The notes under the pieces were generated by a model, which made no database searches, was not told the origin of the DNA, and saw only the letters and a list, made by a program, of their open reading frames with translations. The position numbers and the translations under genes were made by a program. This document shows positions 10,151 through 20,612 of a DNA stretch of 64,000 bases, piece after piece. Each line of letters opens with the position of its first letter. Position 1 is the first letter of the stretch. Location: positions 362,206 through 426,205 of the forward strand of contig CAJNOI010000081.1 in the NCBI GenBank assembly GCA_905250115.1, written 5' to 3'. Source of the stretch: Adineta steineri. Its lineage: Eukaryota; Rotifera; Eurotatoria; Adinetida; Adinetidae.

Positions 10151-10413
10151 ATGTCATCCAACATCAAAAGTTGTCCGTTCCCAAACCCGATCGGAGAAGA
10201 ACGTTGTGGAAAGCAAATCAATTGGGCCGAATTGTAAGTAATACTCTCTTTAGAATAATTTTTCTAACATATCATTTTAGAGAAGAACATTTGATGAAAC
10301 CACCTCATCGTATGATACAAAAAACGGCGGTTGAAATGGCCAACTATGCTAGAAAAGTATCACCCAAACCCTCAACTCGAGCAACTACAACAACAAGCAA
10401 AAAACCATCATTT
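10151..10413 (+). CDS. Hypothetical protein fragment, two exons
   Basis: ATG at 10,151 opens a frame MSSNIKSCPFPNPIGEER. It splices from 10,233 to 10,281 (47-bp intron, GTAAGT...TTTTAG) with phase kept and continues EEHLMKPPHRMIQKTAVEM into a Thr/Lys-rich stretch. It reaches another GTAAGT donor at 10,414, beyond which no matching exon was found. It lies in the centre of the inverted repeat upstream of the right-arm DDE fragment, so it may be the N-terminal part of the same transposon gene. I do not recognise it. Confidence 0.4.
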
Positions 10414-10469
10414 GTAAGTAACTGATTTTATTTTTCCTCATGTTTATTCGTTTGTTAACCTAATGTGGA

Positions 10470-10545
10470 TGGATGAGTGGTTGTGGCTATGACTACTGAA
10501 CTACTCGACATCAACAATCACTGACAACCACACCATCAAGACAAG
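10470..10545. repeat. Decayed telomere-like foldback (right arm)
   Basis: GATGGATGAGTGGTTGTGG ... CAACCACACCATCAAG aligns with the reverse complement of the 8,713-8,795 copy, with many substitutions. Confidence 0.45.
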
Positions 10546-10627
10546 AAAGAAGAAAATACATAAAACTACTTTTTTTCATTTCTCAGCTTGTCTTCGTTTA
10601 TCAACGAACATCACAAGTAAAAATTCC

Positions 10628-10795
10628 ACAGATTCACTGGCTTTTACAGCGGCAAGAGCAAAATACTTCCAAGCCCTCAAAGAATTAAGAGAAGCGAACG
10701 TTCATTTATATTATCACGATGAAACTTGGTCAAATATTCGAAAGATTAAAATATTACTTTGAACTTTAGAGAGTGGAAGAGATGACGACGCGGGT
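10628..10795 (+). pseudogene. Decayed DDE-transposase fragment (right arm)
   Basis: The frame reads SLAFTAARAKYFQALKELR and then VHLYYHDETWSNIRKIKILL before a TGA at 10,758-10,760, after which the frame resumes as TLESGRDDDAGG. It is homologous to the left-arm fragment. HDETW is the recognisable part of the DDE fold. The sequence then runs straight into a TGTGGG foldback (10,788). Confidence 0.5.
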
Positions 10796-10826
10796 GGCTG
10801 TTTCTATTGTACACCCACACCCACAC
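10788..10826. repeat. Telomere-like foldback with AGAAACAGCCACC core
   Basis: The G-poor side carries GGGTGGCTGTTTCTATTG (reverse complement of the shared core), followed by ACACCCACACCCACACTC. Confidence 0.6.
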
Positions 10827-11543
10827 TCTTCCGTGCCGTATTGTTCGACCTGGATATACAAGTGCAGCACAGGGTGCAAATACGAATCTACCAATGCTTT
10901 ACTTGACAGCAACCCTAGTGGATACCTCAACAGGATTGCCGGTGTTTATAAATGGGCCGCATAAACTATCAATATGGAAACAAAACTGAAACGAGATGCA
11001 CATCATCTTTGTTGAAAGTTAGCAAAGATTCCCTTCTTTGTGTAATTTAACATACTTTTTTTAGCACCGACGGCAAATTCACTTGACCACCACAAGGTGA
11101 TCCACAATAATTGAATGATCAACAGTTTAGCAGTGTTTTTTATTCATATTAATGTTTAAAAAGAAAAAACGAATAAAATAAAAAGAGAATATTAAAAATT
11201 CCTAGTCTTTGCACCTTTTTTTTTAAACTAATTAGACGTAATGGCCACATAAGAGCTCATCAATATTCTGGAACGAATAGTTAGCATACAGAAATTTATT
11301 TTCGCACAAGCCATTTTGAAGAATTTACGACATTTTCTTACAATAGTAGTTGAACAAAATTTAGTGTATTTTCTTCATTGGAAAAAGCAAGTATTTTAAT
11401 TGAATTTTTGAAACAACTTTTCGATCTTTTAAATATCAATTATTCTAATAATCTACTAGGCATATAGACAAGTAGATTCAAGTACTGCCATTGTAAAGTC
11501 TCTTGTAAATGCTTACATTATATCATGATTATACAGAATCTTA

Positions 11544-12474
11544 CAGCTCTTTTCAAAAAAAATTGCACAAAATTGAATATTTTGTATAACGATTTTCTCG
11601 ACATTAGAAAGTAACTAGAAGTTTGACTTTTTCAGGGATATATGTTTGTTAGCTGTATTACACGTTGGCTATATACAAATGTGATTTCTCTTCTTTTTGA
11701 TATATAAACATTTACTCATGACATAATCTACTCATTTAAAAAACTATCATATATTGACATTACATTATTGTGACCGAGGCATGGGGTGCGCTCGTGCTGT
11801 TCATCATGAGATAGAGATATTATCAAGAACTATCTATTACCATATAAATAAATTGAAACAAACAAATTCACTTAAACAGTGAAGAGGAAATAGTTGATTA
11901 TGTGCCACACGAAAATAGAAAAAATCTATATTGCTCAATATATTTAATGTAGCAATTAAATAACCTTCAGTGAAATTAAAGATAAATTATCGACAAGTAA
12001 TGGTTCATATTAAGCTCATATATTAAAAAATTATCTTCTTTCTGCTACTAGTCAAGAATTTCGTCAAGATTGGTGTTTACAACAAAATCATGATCCTAAT
12101 TATACTCTCAATGTCGCCAAGCAATTGATCATCAACAAAGTATTCGAATTATTTGAGTGCTCATCTTATACTCGAAATGCTAGTCCTATCGAGAACTTAT
12201 GATCGATCGTAAAACACTGATAAACTCGAGCTTATTTTATGTGAAGAATTTAAAAATATTCATGTTAATATTGTAATGAAAATTGTGATGTCGATGAAAA
12301 AATGATGTTTGTCTCTTATTGAATATAAACGCGAACGAATAAAATACTAAAGTACAGTGTTTAATAGTACTCGCCATAGGCTAACAACCAGTAATGGAAA
12401 CTACTTGAGAGTGACTTATACATGAGGATATATTTATATAACAAGAGATGTGCAAGTTTTTTTGAAAAGAGCTG
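11544..12474 (+). mobile_element. Tc1/mariner element, intact ends, decayed transposase
   Basis: Terminal inverted repeats CAGCTCTTTTCAAAAAAA (left) and the matching right end ...TTTTTTTGAAAAGAGCTG are flanked on both sides by TA, the Tc1/mariner target. Inside, about 12,060-12,345 reads on the plus strand as a broken C-terminal transposase: QQNHDPNYTLNVAKQLIINK, then SPIENL, matching the QDNDPKHTS...VAKxxL...SPDLNPIENLW order of Tc1 transposases. Stops and frameshifts are frequent, and the 931-bp length is well below a full element. It is dead and internally deleted. Confidence 0.8.
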
Positions 12475-12570
12475 TATCAAAATATAAATTGCAAATGATG
12501 TTTCATTTCTGATTTTCTTTCAGATATTATATTTTTTTTTGCTTTTTCTATTGCATTGCTGTTTACTACG

Positions 12571-13590
12571 ATGTCGTCTTTTTCTCATGTACAATCTTCA
12601 TTAGATGCTTTACCAAAAATTAATCTTATTCGCCAAATTTATTATCACAAAAGAGTATATAAATATTTATGATGGATTAACAATATTATATATAGGCGAC
12701 AGTTCCATTCGTACATTATACAGGGACATGTACAAAGTGTTGCGCTGTAGACGGTTATTCGAGCACAGCGATGTTAATTGTCAGCATGGTAGTTATAAAT
12801 CTATTAATGGTATACTAACTAAGATATAAAATTGATATATTGTATTTCATTTTCTTATTATAATTTAGGAGAAAATCATGTAATAACCAGTGGATATCAA
12901 ACAATTTATTTTAGTTGATAATCGTATTAAGTTGATTTATATACATGTTCCTACATTGTTCAATGATGCAGTAGCAAAGCAAAGTCTAGATGTTTTAGCA
13001 TCTATGCCAAACGTAAAAACAAAAATCGATATTTTGATATTTTGCTGGTTTTCATCAGATGTCAATGGGTGCTATAGAGATTAAGTTTTGATTCATACTA
13101 GCATTGCTCTATTTCATTCTAGAACAAAGATCAAACAAACAACTTTACCACCTGATACTTATATTAATAATTATTTAATTTCTTTGGAGGTATTTTCGAT
13201 GCATTTGAAAACTTTTTGCATAGAAAAGTATACATGTGAACCATATTATTATTGGATGTCTCCACTATCACCTAATTCCTTCTTGCCAGATGATAAGAAA
13301 ATAAATTTCACTGAATGTATGGATGCCATTAACTTTATCATGAAAAATATGGATATTTCGAATTTCGATCGTAATGATCTCTGGGAGAGACGAAAAGACT
13401 TGGTTATTACACGCACTGGCCATTTCTCACTTCATGGTGAATAAAACTATTTCTGATGTAACAATATAAAATAACTAATCTGTTTTCGTGTATTTGTTTT
13501 TTGATATTAGGCATTCGTGAAATTAATGATTATTTTTCAAGAGACTTCGCTGTTTTATTAAAACGAGGTTGTGGGTGAGAATGTGCTTAA
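12571..13590 (+). pseudogene. Broken PC-esterase (PCED1/FAM113)-like gene
   Basis: Recognisable blocks occur in order but not in one frame. A GDS block, LTILYIGDSSIRTLYRDMYK (about 12,680-12,740), matches the GDSx nucleophile region of PC-esterase/GDSL-like proteins. A VDNRIKLIYIHVPTLFNDAV block (12,918 onwards) needs a frame change near 12,912. A block at 13,088-13,440 ends GHFSLHG, which after an intron continues IREINDYFSRDFAVLLKRG, the likely catalytic-His segment. Stops at 12,826, 13,082 and the frame changes suggest a pseudogene, though unresolved introns could explain some of them. The last exon ends in a TGA supplied by a TGTGGG foldback. Confidence 0.45.
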
Positions 13591-13626
13591 AAATAATATC
13601 CACACCCACACCCACACCCACACCCT
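13568..13626. repeat. Telomere-like foldback with five C-rich units
   Basis: GGTTGTGGGTGAGAATGTG (13,567-13,585), a 20-bp loop, then CCACACCCACACCCACACCC repeated to 13,626. This is the longest pure C-rich tract in the window. It forms the end of the PC-esterase-like reading frame. Confidence 0.7.
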
Positions 13627-13858
13627 GGTTAACAATGAAGAAAAAATTGACCAATAGTCAATATGTTTTCTTTTTCTTCTTCCTCTTTCTTATTTCCTTT
13701 CGTGTTTCATAATAAAACTATTAAATGAATGGTGGAAATAAACAAAGACTTTCTCATTCATTATTTTCTTCTTTAATTGACACAGTTTACAGAATAAAAA
13801 GCGAAACACTCAATATTTTTTTCATATTTTTCTTGAAATACAGCTACTAGTGTAAATA

Positions 13859-14973
13859 ATGAATACTGAAGCAATAATAGAAGAAGTTATGAAAATAATG
13901 AAAAATATATCGAATAATTTATCTGAGTCGCACGAACAAGGAAGTGTAACAATAGTAAGTTTATTCTTCTTTTGCTAACAATTTGCTCACGCAAATAATC
14001 AGCTTAATTTCATATATATTTGTGTCTTTAGAATATCACCAATTTGATCAATGTACATGACTCATCAAACGCCACAGTCTCACCAATTGTTACAAGTGGT
14101 GCTGCAACTGCTACAAAAGTAAAATATTTAATTAAACTAATATTTTAAAAGTCTAATGAAAAAAAAGACTTCTAAATCAGTCATTGATATATTTTTCTTC
14201 TGATTCCTTTTTTAGACTAGATCAAATTTATGTTATAAATGTGGTCAAGTAACAAATAATTAATTATTGTAATTTATACTTTTGTCTTTTTTCATTTCAA
14301 TCATAGCATGGTCATATTACTCGAGAATGTCCACATAATAATAATAGTAGAAGTGGTAAGAGACAATTTTTATTTATCTATTTATTTTAGAACATAAATG
14401 AAAGTAAAAGTGGTTCTTTTTCTTTTTGTAATTTAAGGTAGACGTGATGAATTTCGTGGTGGGCAAGGTTTGATTTGATGTAAACATTTGAGATTGAAAT
14501 CATAAAATATAATTTTTATAGATTCGTATGGTGATGATTCATATGGAGGACGAAGTGGTTCATATGGTCAGTGGTGATTTTTTAATACAAAAAGATATTT
14601 ATATACGTCCTTTTATTTTAGGTGGTTCAGGTCGTGGAAGAGAGTATGGTGGCGGTTCATCTTATGGCAGATCAGCTAACGATTTGTAAAAAAAAACTAA
14701 ATTTCTTATTTAATATTCATTTGTTTATAATTTTTTATAGTTATCTTTCGAATCAATCGGACCGTTTTCGTCGTAATTATTCGTCATACAACAATCCAAT
14801 GATCTGTTACAATTGTAATCAATCAGGTTTATACGAAATTATTTTTTCTTTTGTTTGGTTTTTTTAAACGATTGATATACTCAATAGGGCATATAAGTCG
14901 TAATTGTATTAAACCACGTTCAAATAATTTTGGTGGTGGCCGTGGTTTTCAAAGTGATCCAAGTAAATTTTAA
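13859..14973 (+). CDS. CCHC zinc-knuckle, Gly/Arg-rich nucleic-acid-binding protein
   Basis: Nine short exons joined by 45-90 bp introns: 13,859-13,954, 14,032-14,118, 14,216-14,248, 14,307-14,355, 14,438-14,467, 14,522-14,566, 14,622-14,685, 14,741-14,826 and 14,888-14,973. The first CCHC knuckle, CYKCGQHGHITREC, is split across an intron. A Gly/Ser/Arg/Tyr-rich (RGG-like) middle follows, and the second knuckle, CYNCNQSGHISRNC, is also split by an intron at the same place. The product has about 190 residues. The arrangement is that of CNBP/Gis2-type or germline RNA-binding proteins, which bind single-stranded RNA or DNA, so a role in RNA metabolism is inferred. One exon is duplicated in inverted orientation at 1,741-1,804. 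Confidence 0.8.
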
Positions 14974-14989
14974 TCATATATTTAAAAGG

Positions 14990-16420
14990 TTCGGAAACGA
15001 AAAAAACAACAACAACATGATTTACTTTGCTGTCTTCTGTGATTAATTATTCTTTTTTTTTTGTCATACTGTTAATCATTTGTTTATCTAAACTAGATTT
15101 AAATAAAAATATGAAAAAGATAAAGATGGAAACAATATATTTTATTAATTACGATAAAATAAAAGAGAAGTTTTCGTCAGATATATATGATTATTCATTG
15201 TAAATAATAGCATTTCAGATTTTCAGACAATATATCAACAGTTTCTCCTCACTGTCAATACTATGTTAAATATGAATTGAACCTCTATTGTTCGTAATAG
15301 ATAGACTTTAATCAGGATTTTGTAACAGTTGTAAGTAGAAAATTCTACATTCGTTTAGTATTACATTTATTTTTTTTTCTTTCTCATAAACTGGTCAAAT
15401 CAAATATAATGAGATATACATAAAATAATTTTATTGAATACTTTTTACAGATATAACAAATCAAATTAACAAATTTTTGTGTATAACTTTAAATTGAAAA
15501 ATGGAAAAAAATTAGAAAATCTCGGTTAGAATTTGATCTGATATGTTTTGATTCATATCTAGGGGTGGTAAATTACCGTTACGCTCCCAAGTAACGGTAA
15601 CGCCACATTTCACTGTACAATTCAGACCTCAAAAGCTTAAGAAACGGTCCATGAGACTATCGAACATTGTCATACTCTCGAAAATTATGACCCCACATTT
15701 TTTGATTACAAACGGTAGAACATGGTCTCAAACTTGTAAATCCAAATTTTTAGCCCATTTTAATTTACTATTAAAAAAACGTAACCGATAAAATAATATA
15801 GCATAAAAGAGAAAAACGTAATTCTGTTTTATTAGTATTAGCTTCAACAAGTTATGTATAAGATATTGCAAGATTATAAATATGATAGAGAAATGAATTC
15901 TTTAATATACCTTTACATTCATATAAAATCATATAAAATTGTACATGAAAACAAAAAGAGATAATATTGAATGTAATTCTGCCAATAAAATAATTCAGAT
16001 ATAGAAAATAAGATTGAATTATATTTAATTATTACTAGATCGATCAATTTATATATGATATATGATATGATTATAAATATTATGTAGTAATCAATTGCTT
16101 AAATATATATGTTCCATATTATTACATCAACTGATGTGAAATCATATATAAAAATAAAAGAGAAATATGTATAGGAAGCACCATTTAAATATGTGTGTGA
16201 TATAGTTTTTGTTTTGTCACTGATGGAATTATGCTTGTCTATAAGTTACTACAGGCGACCTCTTTTTTTTTGTGAAACTAAAATTTGATAGTTTTTTGTA
16301 TCAAATATACATATATACATAGTATTGAATTAAAATTCGATTTTAACAAGCTATTTGAAATATTTAATTGATATGATACAGTAATGGTCTAGGTATTTGA
16401 GTAATCACTATTCTTTTAAT
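14990..16420. other. AT-rich gene-free stretch
   Basis: No gene supported. A perfect 9-bp stem (TACCGTTAC / GTAACGGTA) with an 8-bp loop lies at about 15,574-15,601 just after TAGGGGTGG, perhaps one end of an old transposon, but the other end was not found. Confidence 0.4.
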
Positions 16421-16440
16421 TTTGTTTGATATATCTGTAT

Positions 16441-17382
16441 GATTCATTTATCATTATGGCTTTTGGTGATAGAGGTGTTCTTCTTGATTTACTAGACCCT
16501 AATAACACACCACCGGGTTTATCGGAAAAAGCAAGAAATAGGTTACAAAACTATAATTATCAACAACAATTTACGCCGTTTCGTGTACCATCAGCATATT
16601 ACGACGTTTACCATATTCATCGATATACAGAATAAAATGTGATGGACGTGATTATTAAACATTTCGAAAATAGTCACAAGTGAATGTCCTGAATATATTT
16701 ATAATAAACCATCGAAACCTTGGTCATTGCAAAACGCTATATTGTACGCTGCTAATTCACTTTTGGATAAAACACAAACTGAGAATAACTGGTTTTCTAT
16801 GTTAGATCCAAAATATACAACGTTGACGCCGGCTAAACTTGAAAATATGATTAACTATGCTGCCTATGACTGTATTAATTTAGCATACCTTCAATTACCG
16901 GTAGCACAACGTTGATTGTTAGTACAATTAGAAGAAACACCGATTTTAATTTTATTAACTGATTCAGAGAATGTATCGGAAGATGAGCTTCCACCGATGG
17001 TTCGTTCGCCGTTATTGAATGTTTATCGAGATGAACAAAACGATGAAGTTATCGGTGAAGTATTTGATACAGATATAATCGTTGAATATCTGTCGGTATC
17101 AGAATAAAATTTACCATCATCACGTTCCTGCCGTTCTTGTAAACATTTGCAACGTTCTGTTGCAGCACGTACTCTACGAAATAAAACAACGTTCTATCGT
17201 ACAATGCTTACGAAGTTATCAACATCATCTAGCTCGATACTTATATCATCCGTTTACGAGGAGAATGGTCAAAAAAGTACTGAATGAAATACATAAAACG
17301 TGACGGTAATCAATTGTTAATTGGAATGAAAAACGAGGAATTTAAAGAAAAATTCGAAAACTTATTACCCCCTGGTGTTTGA
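16441..17382 (+). pseudogene. Broken DEDDy 3'-5' exonuclease-like gene
   Basis: Several consecutive frames form one decayed protein. MAFGDRGVLLDLLDPNNTPP (16,456 onwards) ends at TAA 16,633-16,635. A second frame from about 16,650 gives KPWSLQNAILYAANSLLDK and INYAAYDCINLAYLQLP. The YAAYD segment fits the Y-x3-D motif III of RNase D-like DEDDy exonucleases. An acidic SEDELPPMVRSPLLNVY region then runs to a stop at 17,105-17,107, and later frames (ARYLYHPFTRRMVKKVL, then NEEFKEKFENLLPPGV) end at 17,380-17,382. At least three breaks make it a pseudogene. The family appears to be a repeated, bdelloid-typical one; that last point is recollection, not shown here. Confidence 0.5.
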
Positions 17383-17593
17383 TAAAGAGCCTTATTATAA
17401 TAACTAATCCATAAACTTTACATTGAACCTCCTTTTCAGGAGTTGATCAAAAGCCGCATTTATCTTTCTTTCGTGTTTTCAGCTTTTATATTCTCTATTA
17501 TGAACTGCACGAACTTAAAATGAAATTGAATCTTAATTGAAAAAGAAATAACTTTATTTAACCATTTCTAGAAATATTTCGTTGATATATATC

Positions 17594-17642
17594 GAGGGTG
17601 TGGGTGTGGGTAAACAAAACAACTACACTCGCACCCACCCAT
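17594..17642. repeat. Telomere-like foldback
   Basis: CGAGGGTGTGGGTGTGGG, a short loop with AAACAAAACAACTACACTC, then GCACCCACCCATCC. Confidence 0.65.
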
Positions 17643-17683
17643 CCTGCAATAATAAAATTAAGTTATATTTATTTAATATTTAA

Positions 17684-17766
17684 ATGAGTGTGGGTGTATC
17701 TTCTTTAGTTGTATCCGCATCCACACCGATACCCACACCCACACCCAACAGTGACACCCACACACT
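17684..17766. repeat. Telomere-like foldback
   Basis: ATGAGTGTGGGTGTATC faces GATACCCACACCCACACCC, followed by a further CACCCACACACTG. Confidence 0.65.
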
Positions 17767-18287
17767 GAATTCGAACCGTTCGATTCTAAGTTGAGCTGGA
17801 ATTCAAATTCATCGCATGTCTAATCTACGGTTACTCTTTTTTGAGAGTAATAGTTGAAATACGAATCGCGGTCTGAACTCTGAAGACCACTAACTCGTTA
17901 CTTCTGATCTAATTTTATGGCAAGAACAATAGAAAAGCTTGATGCTTTTTTCAAGTTTCATGGCGAAAAAGGCACTATTTGTTATTGTAAAACAGAAAGA
18001 CACAATGCATATTTTTTAAGGTTCTGTCTATAATGTAACATTATCTTGGATGCATATATAAAGGTTTGTTCTTATCTTTTACAAGCAGAGAAGAAATCTT
18101 TTTGAGGTGAATAATAGTATTATTAGTTGAAATGAAAAACAAAGAATCCTTACCAACTTGGACTATTCACTTCGTTTCCCCCTCTTTCAACTTTTCCTAC
18201 AATCCGTAAATCAGATATCTTTTGCATTTTGCAGAAAGAAGTCATCAGCGACACACACATGAAAACAGTACAATAATAACTGTTTTA

Positions 18288-18358
18288 TGGGTGTGAGTGT
18301 AAATATGTCTCCTCTTTACTCTACCCATACGCATTCATCTACACCCACACTCACCTTC
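18288..18358. repeat. Telomere-like foldback
   Basis: TATGGGTGTGAGTGTAAATA faces CTACACCCACACTCACC across about 35 bp. Confidence 0.6.
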
Positions 18359-18707
18359 GCACCACAATCCCATCCAACGCATTTGTTGTAATCATCCTGT
18401 TTCTATTCTAAAAACAGACAACGAATGCTACACAGCCAGTTAGATCCTTAAAAGATTCTACAATTCGTTATTTTGTTTTACAGTACATCAATTTACAAGT
18501 AAAGCGAAGTTCTTCTAGAATCTAAATTTTAAGGGTACATGTATGAGTGAAGAGAAGATACACATCCAAACACATATCCTCTATCTGACATCATAGATAT
18601 ATTATTACGGTCAACTAGTATTCAATTTTATTTTTGTTTTAGACAAAAAAAAGTTAATTTAGCATAATATAATTAATTTCTTCGAATTATAAACAACATC
18701 GTTGATA

Positions 18708-19469
18708 ATGAATCGTTTTAGTGATATTGATTTAACATTGAAAAGACTTCCAACAGTTTATGGTTATCGCAGTGAAAAACTTGTTTCATTTGAAAAAGCT
18801 TTAGAACCTATTGAATCACAAATTGATAAACTAAAATCTTATGTAAAAACAGCTAAAAAATATTGTCATTTTCCATCAGAAGACGGATTAACACTTGATG
18901 AATCAGCTGCTGTTTATATTTATACAATGGAATGGGGTGAAACTAGTTTATATCGTCTTCTTAATAAAGCATTAAGAGATGAAAATAGACAAAATGTTAA
19001 AATTTGGTTTTCTTATTTAAAATTATTCGACACGGCATTAGATAAATTACCAACTATTAAAGAAAGTGTCTGGAGAGGTGTTCCGCTTGATATTGGAAAG
19101 AATTTTACCAAAGATCAAGTTTTAACATGGTGGACAGTAAATTCTTGTTCATCTTCAGTCAAGGTTATTGAGAATTTTCTTGGAAATAATAAATCAACGC
19201 TTTTTTTAATTGAAACAATTAATGGAAAAAAAGTATCCGGCTATACGATGTATGAAAGTGAAGATGAAGTTGTTCTAAAAATTGGAACAAAATTTCGTGT
19301 TAAAAGTGATGCCTTAAAACTTTTAAGTCAATCACATATTGTGCATTTAATGGAAATTGATGGCAATGATGATGGTAAATTATTGGCATCGACCATGGGC
19401 AATCTTAGTGTCACACCAAAACCATCAAATCTAGGAGCATCCAGTAAGTCATTTTTATTCTTTCTTTAA
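18708..19469 (+). CDS. NAD:arginine mono-ADP-ribosyltransferase
   Basis: ATG at 18,708 (preferred over an upstream TTG). The R-S-E signature of arginine-specific ADP-ribosyltransferases is present in order: R123 in VWRGVPLDIGKNFTKDQV, S146-S150 in WWTVNSCSSSVKV, and the ExE motif as E185-D-E187 in YESEDEVVLKIGTKFRV, so catalysis looks intact. The enzyme would transfer ADP-ribose from NAD+ to arginine. No signal peptide or membrane segment, so it is probably cytosolic. A helical, TPR-unlike N-terminal half precedes the catalytic core, a layout seen in the expanded ART families of Rotaria. A GTAAGT donor follows codon 245 at 19,444. If it is used, the C-terminus continues in an exon I could not place; otherwise the frame stops at 19,467-19,469. 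Confidence 0.85.
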   Translation: MNRFSDIDLTLKRLPTVYGYRSEKLVSFEKALEPIESQIDKLKSYVKTAKKYCHFPSEDGLTLDESAAVYIYTMEWGETSLYRLLNKALRDENRQNVKIWFSYLKLFDTALDKLPTIKESVWRGVPLDIGKNFTKDQVLTWWTVNSCSSSVKVIENFLGNNKSTLFLIETINGKKVSGYTMYESEDEVVLKIGTKFRVKSDALKLLSQSHIVHLMEIDGNDDGKLLASTMGNLSVTPKPSNLGASSKSFLFFL

Positions 19470-20061
19470 TAACAAATGAAAATCTTTGATTAATCTAAAA
19501 TTTTGAGGGCTGTGGAAAATATCGTCTTTTATATATATATATATAAAGAAGAATATTTATTTGTTTGTTCTTTAAGTATTCGGTCCCTGCGATAGTTAGC
19601 TTCAATAAACTTTTCATTACATACCCCTTGGTCTAGAGAAAAATTGAGACAAAATTGGCGCGACAGAGAAGAGTAGGAAGGGGGTTGGATGAAATTTCAT
19701 CCAGGTTAAATATGCTATAGTTTCCACCGGTTTTTCAGAAACTCTGAAAAATTCACTTCGACTTTAGAGTATATTCTTTTCGTTTATATCTTTTTGTCCT
19801 TTCTCTGGATCAAGAACTACTGACTAGTCGAAGGTTTTTTACATCGGGATACTATGTACCCTTATTATGGAAGTATCACAAAATGTCTCCTATCCGAAAA
19901 GTCCGACCATACAGTTGTGAATGTGGGTCTATGTATATACTCATTCCATACTACACCCACATCAACACCCAGACTGCGACTCAGACCCATCCACACCCAC
20001 ACCCGACTAGCTTGTCACTCAGAATCTTATCTCATCTACCGCTGCAATTCAGATAGATGAC
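19470..20061. other. Gene-free stretch downstream of the ADP-ribosyltransferase
   Basis: Contains a short AT microsatellite (about 19,530-19,546) and a TGTGGG foldback. No supported gene. Confidence 0.45.
19918..20012. repeat. Telomere-like foldback
   Basis: TGAATGTGGGTCTATG faces CATCCACACCCACACCCGAC, with a second C-rich block (CACCCACATCAACACCC) between. This is the last copy before 63.8 kb. Confidence 0.6.
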
Positions 20062-20278
20062 CCCAGGTCAATCACGCCCGACCGGATTCCGTTGTTTCCA
20101 TATAACTCCGATCGGAACACGCTGAAATTTCACCGGAATCCGAACTAACGGATTCCGACCTTCGGATTCTACAGGATCCGTCGAAAATTCGATCGAATTC
20201 TGTCGGATTGTAACGGATTTTGCCGGATTCCGACGAAATCCGGAATGGAATCCGTTAGTTAGGATTGTTTCTCCTGGG
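20062..20278. repeat. Small foldback/MITE built from CCGGATTCCG motifs
   Basis: Opens CCCAGGTCAATCAC and closes GATTGTTTCTCCTGGG, so the CCCAGG ends are inverted. The interior is a chain of direct and inverted CGGATTCCG / CGGAATCC motifs able to fold extensively. No target duplication seen. Confidence 0.5.
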
Positions 20279-20468
20279 ACACATCAAACAAGGCTAGTTC
20301 AGCCACGTTGAATACATTCGATAGGACTAGTTTATATAAGAAATCAACCAAGGAAAACTCTACCACAGGAAATGCATCCACTGAAACTGACGTGCCTGTC
20401 AGAGGTGCGCACAGGGCAAAATGTTCTGTTTTAGACCCGAGCATATTAGTAACACAATGTGTGGGCTA
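20264..20468 (+). other. Ser/Thr-rich open frame, origin unclear
   Basis: A frame open for about 65 codons (DTSNKASSATLNTFDRTSL, then a Ser/Thr/Lys-rich run) ends at TAA 20,466-20,468. It begins inside the end of the preceding MITE after a TTAG. It might be the last exon of the ADP-ribosyltransferase or of a gene lost in the gap at 20,513, but no linking exon is visible. Confidence 0.2.
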
Positions 20469-20512
20469 AAAATGTGAAAACGATGATTTCCGATGCAGAA
20501 ATCGTTGCTCTA

Positions 20513-20612
20513 NNNNNNNNNNNNNNNNNNNNNNNNNNNNNNNNNNNNNNNNNNNNNNNNNNNNNNNNNNNNNNNNNNNNNNNNNNNNNNNNNNNNNNNN
20601 NNNNNNNNNNNN
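20513..20612. other. Assembly gap (100 N)
   Basis: 100 Ns followed by an AAGAAGAAG run; the gap probably reflects a simple repeat. Confidence 0.99.

Larger units (their letters stand above)
10490..11542 (+). repeat. Right arm of the large inverted repeat
   Basis: Reverse complement of 7,749-8,770. Its outer edge is CAGAATCTTA, at which a Tc1/mariner element begins (11,544). Substitutions, small indels and a different stop pattern in the DDE fragment show that the two arms have evolved separately for some time. Confidence 0.75.
17383..18700. other. Gene-free stretch rich in foldbacks
   Basis: Holds three TGTGGG-armed foldbacks (17,594, 17,684, 18,288) and no supported gene. The region leads into the ADP-ribosyltransferase gene. 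Confidence 0.5.

Noticed and set aside
1584-20012. True telomere or chromosome end
   Set aside because: The TGTGGG tracts are short, paired with C-rich arms and embedded between genes, so they are interstitial elements.
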